Assembly: GCA_018268465.1 (NCBI GenBank)
Contig: JAFDWN010000032.1
Span: forward strand, 1 to 44,414
From: Actinomycetota bacterium
GTDB taxonomy: Bacteria > Actinomycetota > Actinomycetes > Mycobacteriales > Mycobacteriaceae
Length of the DNA: 44,414 nucleotides
Direction of reading: 5' to 3'
The position numbers and the translations under genes were made by a program. The notes beneath the pieces were generated by a model. It worked only from the letters and a program-made list of their open reading frames with translations. It made no database searches and was not told the DNA's origin. Of this stretch, positions 43,776 to 44,414 are shown piece by piece (positions within the stretch are counted from its first letter, which is position 1; the number at the start of each line of letters is the position of its first letter).

Positions 43776-44171
43776 ATGGCCGAGAACCCCCTGCGGATCC
43801 TGGTGTACAGCGACAACCGCAACACCCGCGAATCCGTACAGCTGGCTCTCGGTAAGCGAGTACACCCGGGGCTGCCGGAGTTGACCTACGTCGAGGTCGC
43901 CACCGCCCCGATGGTCATCAAGCTGATGGATGCCGGCGGGATCGATCTGGCGATTCTCGACGGCGAGGCAACCCCGGCGGGCGGTTTGGGAATCGCCAAA
44001 CAACTCAAGGATGAGCTGGCCCACTGTCCGCCCATCCTGGTGCTCACGGGAAGGCCGGACGACGCCTGGCTGGCGAGCTGGTCACGCGCCGAAGCGGCCG
44101 TCCCGCACCCGATCGATCCCATTCGCCTCGGCGAGGCGGTCGTATCACTGCTGCGCGATTCAGCGGAGTAG
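43776..44171 (+). CDS. Receiver-domain protein (Rv3143-like)
   Basis: A 131-residue stand-alone receiver fold. LRILVYSDNRNTRES has the acidic pocket reduced to Asp13-Asn14; the phosphoacceptor Asp62 (LAILDGEA) and Thr91 (LVLTGRP) remain; the conserved Lys before Pro is replaced by His111 (VPHPIDP). No output domain. M. tuberculosis has a similar protein, Rv3143, directly before the nuo operon, as here. Its partner kinase is unknown and phosphorylation is uncertain given the changed pocket. ATG at 43776; the upstream in-frame extension to 43575 is unlike any family. Confidence 0.88.
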   Translation: MAENPLRILVYSDNRNTRESVQLALGKRVHPGLPELTYVEVATAPMVIKLMDAGGIDLAILDGEATPAGGLGIAKQLKDELAHCPPILVLTGRPDDAWLASWSRAEAAVPHPIDPIRLGEAVVSLLRDSAE

Positions 44172-44252
44172 TCACCGGCGCGATTCAGCGCAAATTCCCA
44201 TGCGGCCGTTGCCTTTTGACGGGACCGCGAGGTCTGCTCCACACGGGCGCCC

Positions 44253-44309
44253 GGTTGGTAAACGATACTAACCAAAAAGTGTGGCCCCAATCTCAATCAC
44301 CGCTAGGCT
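44253..44309 (+). promoter_or_regulatory. Candidate nuo operon control region
   Basis: TTGGT (44255-44259) and ACCAA (44271-44275) form an inverted repeat with 11 bases between. TAGGCT at 44304-44309 could be a -10. Sits about 45-100 bp before the nuoA start. Based on sequence alone. Confidence 0.4.
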
Positions 44310-44355
44310 ATGGGGTAGCTCACATCGACAGCCCATGAAGGAGCAGCTCATCGGT

Positions 44356-44414
44356 ATGGATCTGTACACACCGATTCTGGTTCTCGGCGCGATTGCGGGG
44401 GTGTTTGCGGTGGT
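44356..44414 (+). CDS. nuoA: NADH-quinone oxidoreductase subunit A, 5' end only
   Basis: The window ends 59 bases into the gene. The product starts MDLYTPILVLGAIAGVFAVV, the first transmembrane helix of NuoA, complex I. AAGGAG lies at about 44338-44343. An upstream in-frame ATG at 44335 would overlap that ribosome site and is less likely. Continues outside the window; position after the receiver-domain gene agrees with Rv3145. Confidence 0.85.
   Translation, partial: MDLYTPILVLGAIAGVFAV

Overview
The window is mycobacterial chromosome, most likely a fast-growing Mycolicibacterium-type species. The evidence is high GC, an antigen-85 mycolyltransferase with the C-type sequence, a 13E12/DUF222 HNH gene carrying a perfect mycobacterial LexA box, FprA, and gene order smpB-ftsX-ftsE-(Pro/Thr-rich protein)-mscS-prfB / fprA that I recall from M. 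tuberculosis Rv3100c-Rv3106. Near the right end, fadE24-fadE23, a receiver-domain protein and the start of nuoA also match Rv3139-Rv3145. The species assignment is inferred from gene content, not from a search.

Bases 1 to about 14,911 are an integrated genomic island whose right end abuts the 3' end of ssrA (tmRNA, minus strand, 14912-15277). The encoded CCA after the tmRNA discriminator base is missing at the junction. The island holds a truncated IS3-family element (about 103-1141), a plus-strand pair of tyrosine recombinases (1276-4933), a cargo block (4947-9034), and a minus-strand four-gene recombinase unit of Tn554/recombinase-in-trio type (9134-14805). The cargo is two tandem DUF5131 (phage Gp37/Gp68) three-Cys proteins, a winged-helix plus phospholipase-D-like protein, and a two-TM protein with an Asp-Val tract encoded by a hexanucleotide repeat. 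The middle recombinase of the minus-strand unit has lost most catalytic residues including the tyrosine. The left end of the island is outside the window.

From 14.9 to 25.9 kb the chromosome is core: ssrA and smpB (trans-translation), a mycothiol-dependent-isomerase-family protein, an EamA transporter, ftsEX (division), a Pro/Thr-rich membrane protein, an MscS channel, prfB, fprA, an SOS-controlled HNH/DUF222 gene, a small membrane protein and hisN.

From 25.9 to 36.0 kb is a carbohydrate uptake and catabolism locus made of two divergent operons. The minus-strand arm has an SDR dehydrogenase, ROK kinase, Gfo/Idh/MocA oxidoreductase, TIM-barrel isomerase, alpha/beta hydrolase and DeoR regulator. 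The plus-strand arm has an XylF-like lipoprotein, a single-domain ABC ATPase, a permease, a HAD phosphatase and an RbsD/FucU mutarotase. The divergent promoter carries a perfect 9-bp inverted repeat, and a TCGAAA(A/G)CGTAA motif occurs both there and upstream of the ROK kinase, suggesting one shared regulator. From 36.1 kb onward are acyl-CoA dehydrogenases fadE24 and fadE23 behind a duplicated 18-bp operator-like repeat, an AcuI/YhdH reductase, a strong bidirectional terminator, the Ag85C-like gene, a CoA-transferase/HMG-CoA-lyase pair, a receiver-domain protein and the first codons of nuoA.
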